From: Bacteroidales bacterium UBA4621
Lineage (GTDB): Bacteria; Bacteroidota; Bacteroidia; Bacteroidales; Paludibacteraceae
Length of the DNA: 7,164 bases
Direction: 5' to 3'
Assembly: GCA_002387325.1 (NCBI GenBank)
Contig: DGIN01000011.1
Span: 289-7,452, forward strand
Below the pieces are notes generated by a model. That model ran no database searches. It had not been told where the DNA came from and saw only the letters and a program-made list of their open reading frames with translations. Shown here piece by piece: positions 5,151-7,164 of the stretch (positions are counted from its first letter, which is position 1; the number at the start of each line of letters is the position of its first letter). The position numbers and the translations under genes are program-made.

Positions 5151-5181
5151 TTTGCACTTGATAAGAAAGTGCATATTTTTG
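5151..5181 (+). promoter_or_regulatory. near-consensus Bacteroides promoter for the downstream gene
   Basis: TTTG at 5151-5154, a 19-bp spacer, then TATTTTTG at 5174-5181, an exact match to TTTG-N19-TAnnTTTG. Transcription would begin near 5186-5190, leaving a short leader of about 30 nt before ATG 5219. An overlapping alternative uses TAATTTTG at 5147-5154 as -7 with a CTTG at 5123-5126. Confidence 0.7.
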
Positions 5182-5218
5182 CGCTATAAACACGGATATT
5201 TTTAATAGAAATCTTAAT

Positions 5219-7164
5219 ATGAGGAAACTTTTGCAGAAAAATCAACTGTCTTTGAACACGTTTGTTTGGCGATTGCCTAACGCCTTTCTCGTTTCGTGTT
5301 TGTTTGTTGTAATGTCTGTTCATTCTGCTTTAGCGCAGCAGTTGCCGAATGCGGGTTTTGAGGATTGGAGCGGTGCGGCTTTTGACGGCAATGCACAGCC
5401 TGCCGGTTGGAACGCGAGCAACGTGACGCAGTTCGGTTTCAAGTTCAATTTTGCGCACAAAGAGGCGGGTCATACGGGCAGTGCCAGTATGATGGTGCAA
5501 GACCAGAGTGTGGGTGCCGCCACTATCACGGAGGTGTCGCCCGGGTATTTCTCGTTGGGACAACCGTGGGTGTATGTCAAGAATCTGGCCTCCGTGGGCG
5601 AGGCCACAGCAGGTACGGAAGGCGGTGTGAGTTGGACATTCCGTCCGGACACGATGTCGGTATGGATAAAACGTACGGGTTCGAATGTGACGCGCGAGGA
5701 TTTCTATCTGCTGTACTATGCATGGTCAGGGACTGCCAAAAGCAGCAAGTACAAGGGCAAGAACGGCAAATGTACATCGGTGAGCAAGACCAACGAGGAG
5801 AGCGACGTGCGTCAAGCGTTGGACGGCAACGAGTGTGGTACAGACCAGAAAGCCAATCAGATAGCCGAGGGTATGTGGCGCGAGAAGAAAGAGTACGGCG
5901 ACTGGACCAATATCCGCGTACCTATATATTATATGAACAGCGATGTGCCGACGATGATGAACATCATCTTCTCGGCGAGCAACTATCCGAACTTCCGCGC
6001 TAACAGCGGGTTGTACGACGGGAACTCGCTGTATGTGGACGATGTGGAGTTGATTTATTCGGCGGATATTCAGAAACTCTATATTGATGATAAGGAATGG
6101 AAAGGTTTTGACCCGTCGAGCAGCGAAGAGCAGACTTATTCTCTCGGACGCACAGCCACCACGATGCCTAAGATAGAGGCCCGCCGCGGCATAGGTTCGC
6201 TGACGAATGCACGTGGTAATGTTGCTTCTTTTGCGGGTCGTGTGTTGTCCGGCAAGGAGATAAGTATCCAAGAGGGTGTAATTGATGGTGCGCCGACGAC
6301 TATAACCGTGCGTTCGGATGACGGCAACAAGAGTAAGACCTATAAAATAAAGTTTGTGCGGGAGGCGAGCAAGAACTCCAAACTCGCCGATATTATGGTG
6401 AACGGCACGAGTATAGAGAATTTTAATGCCAACACCTATACTTATCAGGTGGCGTTGCCTTATGGTACTACCGCCACGCCCGTTGTTTCCGCCGAGGGAC
6501 AGGAGGACGCACAGACGATAGAGATAACGCAGCCGACCGGCACAACAGGGCGGGCGGTTATCAAGGTTACGGCTGCCGACAAACAAACCACGGCGACCTA
6601 TACGCTGAATTTCCATGTGGCGGAACTGGCGGATAACACACTGAAAGATATTTTGGTAAATGGCAAGTCGATACCGGGCTTTATCCCGTCGCAGACCATC
6701 TACCGCGTCTCGCTGCCTACCGGCACGACCCAGATGCCGACCGTAAAAGCGGTATCGGCGTATCCCGACGGGGCGCAGACCATCAAATATAACCCTCCCG
6801 CCAAGATAGACGGCGGAACGTACCAAATAGCCGTTACCACGCCCGGTAACCAGGTGCCAAAGACCTACAAACTGAATATCCGTTTGGAGGCTTCCACCTA
6901 TTCATACCTCAAAAACTTGCAGGTGGAAGGCGGGTACATCACTGATTTTGCGCCCGATAACCTTACTTATTATGTAACGCTGCCGATGGGTACGACGGCT
7001 CTGCCGAAGATTACCTACGAGTTGGGGGACGAATACCAGACGGTAAGTATCGCCGAGGGAGGCTTGGACGGCACTACGCGTGTAACCGTAACGGCGGCGA
7101 GCGGTGACCAGACGGTTTATAAGATTGTTTTCAGTACGATCAAGTCGGAGATTTCCACATTGGC
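5219..7164 (+). CDS. secreted PCMD/jelly-roll protein with Ig/cadherin-like repeats (3' end cut off)
   Basis: 648 residues are visible; the gene runs past the window end. Residues 1-39 form a Sec signal peptide with a hydrophobic core and probable cleavage ALA|QQ. Residues about 42-281 (LPNAGFEDW, PAGW, and the closing LYVDDVELIY) match the PCMD/carbohydrate-binding jelly-roll type common in Bacteroidales surface proteins. At least four tandem ~85-residue beta-sandwich modules follow, from about 282, 385, 472 and 559, sharing the pattern L.xI.VNG.xI..F.....Y.V.LP.GTT and ending YxLNF or YKIVF. These resemble cadherin-like/Ig-like repeats. It is probably an exported stalk-like surface or cell-envelope protein, perhaps glycan-binding; no catalytic residues are recognised. 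No VR homology to the DGR TR is visible, so it is probably a neighbour rather than a second target. The start is chosen for the signal peptide and promoter spacing; no SD. Confidence 0.8.
   Translation, partial: MRKLLQKNQLSLNTFVWRLPNAFLVSCLFVVMSVHSALAQQLPNAGFEDWSGAAFDGNAQPAGWNASNVTQFGFKFNFAHKEAGHTGSASMMVQDQSVGAATITEVSPGYFSLGQPWVYVKNLASVGEATAGTEGGVSWTFRPDTMSVWIKRTGSNVTREDFYLLYYAWSGTAKSSKYKGKNGKCTSVSKTNEESDVRQALDGNECGTDQKANQIAEGMWREKKEYGDWTNIRVPIYYMNSDVPTMMNIIFSASNYPNFRANSGLYDGNSLYVDDVELIYSADIQKLYIDDKEWKGFDPSSSEEQTYSLGRTATTMPKIEARRGIGSLTNARGNVASFAGRVLSGKEISIQEGVIDGAPTTITVRSDDGNKSKTYKIKFVREASKNSKLADIMVNGTSIENFNANTYTYQVALPYGTTATPVVSAEGQEDAQTIEITQPTGTTGRAVIKVTAADKQTTATYTLNFHVAELADNTLKDILVNGKSIPGFIPSQTIYRVSLPTGTTQMPTVKAVSAYPDGAQTIKYNPPAKIDGGTYQIAVTTPGNQVPKTYKLNIRLEASTYSYLKNLQVEGGYITDFAPDNLTYYVTLPMGTTALPKITYELGDEYQTVSIAEGGLDGTTRVTVTAASGDQTVYKIVFSTIKSEISTL

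Larger units (their letters stand above)
4929..5175 (+). repeat. dispersed AAAGTGCATA motif, three exact copies
   Basis: AAAGTGCATA is found at 4929-4938, 5059-5068 and 5166-5175; the first two extend to AAAGTGCATAAA. A one-mismatch copy, AAAGTGTATA, is at about 5068-5077. The last exact copy overlaps the first base pairs of the proposed -7 element of the downstream gene. This could be an operator for that gene, or debris of an AT-rich duplicated sequence. Confidence 0.4.

Noticed and set aside
5726..6826. 366-codon open frame on the - strand
   Set aside because: Antisense to the PCMD gene, Arg-rich with no recognisable domain; the + strand frame has a signal peptide, domain pattern and repeats.
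5219..7164. Second DGR target
   Set aside because: No stretch resembling the TR sequence or the YWSATP/GQAVRLV scaffold appears in the visible part; the unseen 3' end could still differ.

Overview
The window looks like a gut-type Bacteroidota chromosome or integrated element, most likely Bacteroidales. The evidence is promoter matches of the TTTG-N19/20-TAnnTTTG type, mostly SD-less starts, a lipoprotein with an acidic stretch after the lipidated cysteine, and a PCMD-type surface protein. All convincing genes are on the + strand.

The core is a complete diversity-generating retroelement (DGR), about 821-4620. In order it holds: (1) an accessory gene joining a MutS-like N-terminal region to an Avd-like helical C-terminal region (821-1522); (2) a target lipoprotein (1629-2822) whose C-terminus is the variable repeat VR (2632-2809); (3) a 31-nt hairpin with a GCAA loop 15 bp past VR (2825-2855), a candidate target-recognition cruciform; (4) a highly structured ~500-nt spacer; (5) the template repeat TR (3320-3497); (6) a DGR reverse transcriptase (3514-4620) with the IGDLTSQ and YVDD motifs. 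I aligned TR and VR by hand. They are collinear over 178 bp; 29 of 58 TR adenines differ in VR, against one non-adenine difference. This is the signature of adenine-specific mutagenic retrohoming. The changes fall on AAC/AAT codons that specify surface positions of a C-type-lectin/FGE-like fold, so the system probably diversifies a surface-displayed ligand-binding lipoprotein.

Upstream, 21-290 is a 270-bp segment bounded by perfect 18-bp inverted repeats (MITE-like), with a run of 12 C. A Bacteroides-type promoter (459-490) sits just after two 11-bp direct repeats. It starts a ~330-nt leader containing a (TC)16 microsatellite (672-704). A leader reading frame would overlap the accessory-gene start as ATGA if the tract gained one TC unit. 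This suggests, but does not prove, phase-variable control of the DGR.

Downstream of the RT, 4621-4939 is gene-free but rich in hairpins. A terminator-like hairpin (4940-4972) follows, then six 11-bp tandem repeats (4971-5036). A near-consensus promoter (5151-5181) then precedes a secreted protein, truncated by the window end, with a PCMD/jelly-roll N-terminal domain and at least four ~85-residue Ig/cadherin-like repeats.
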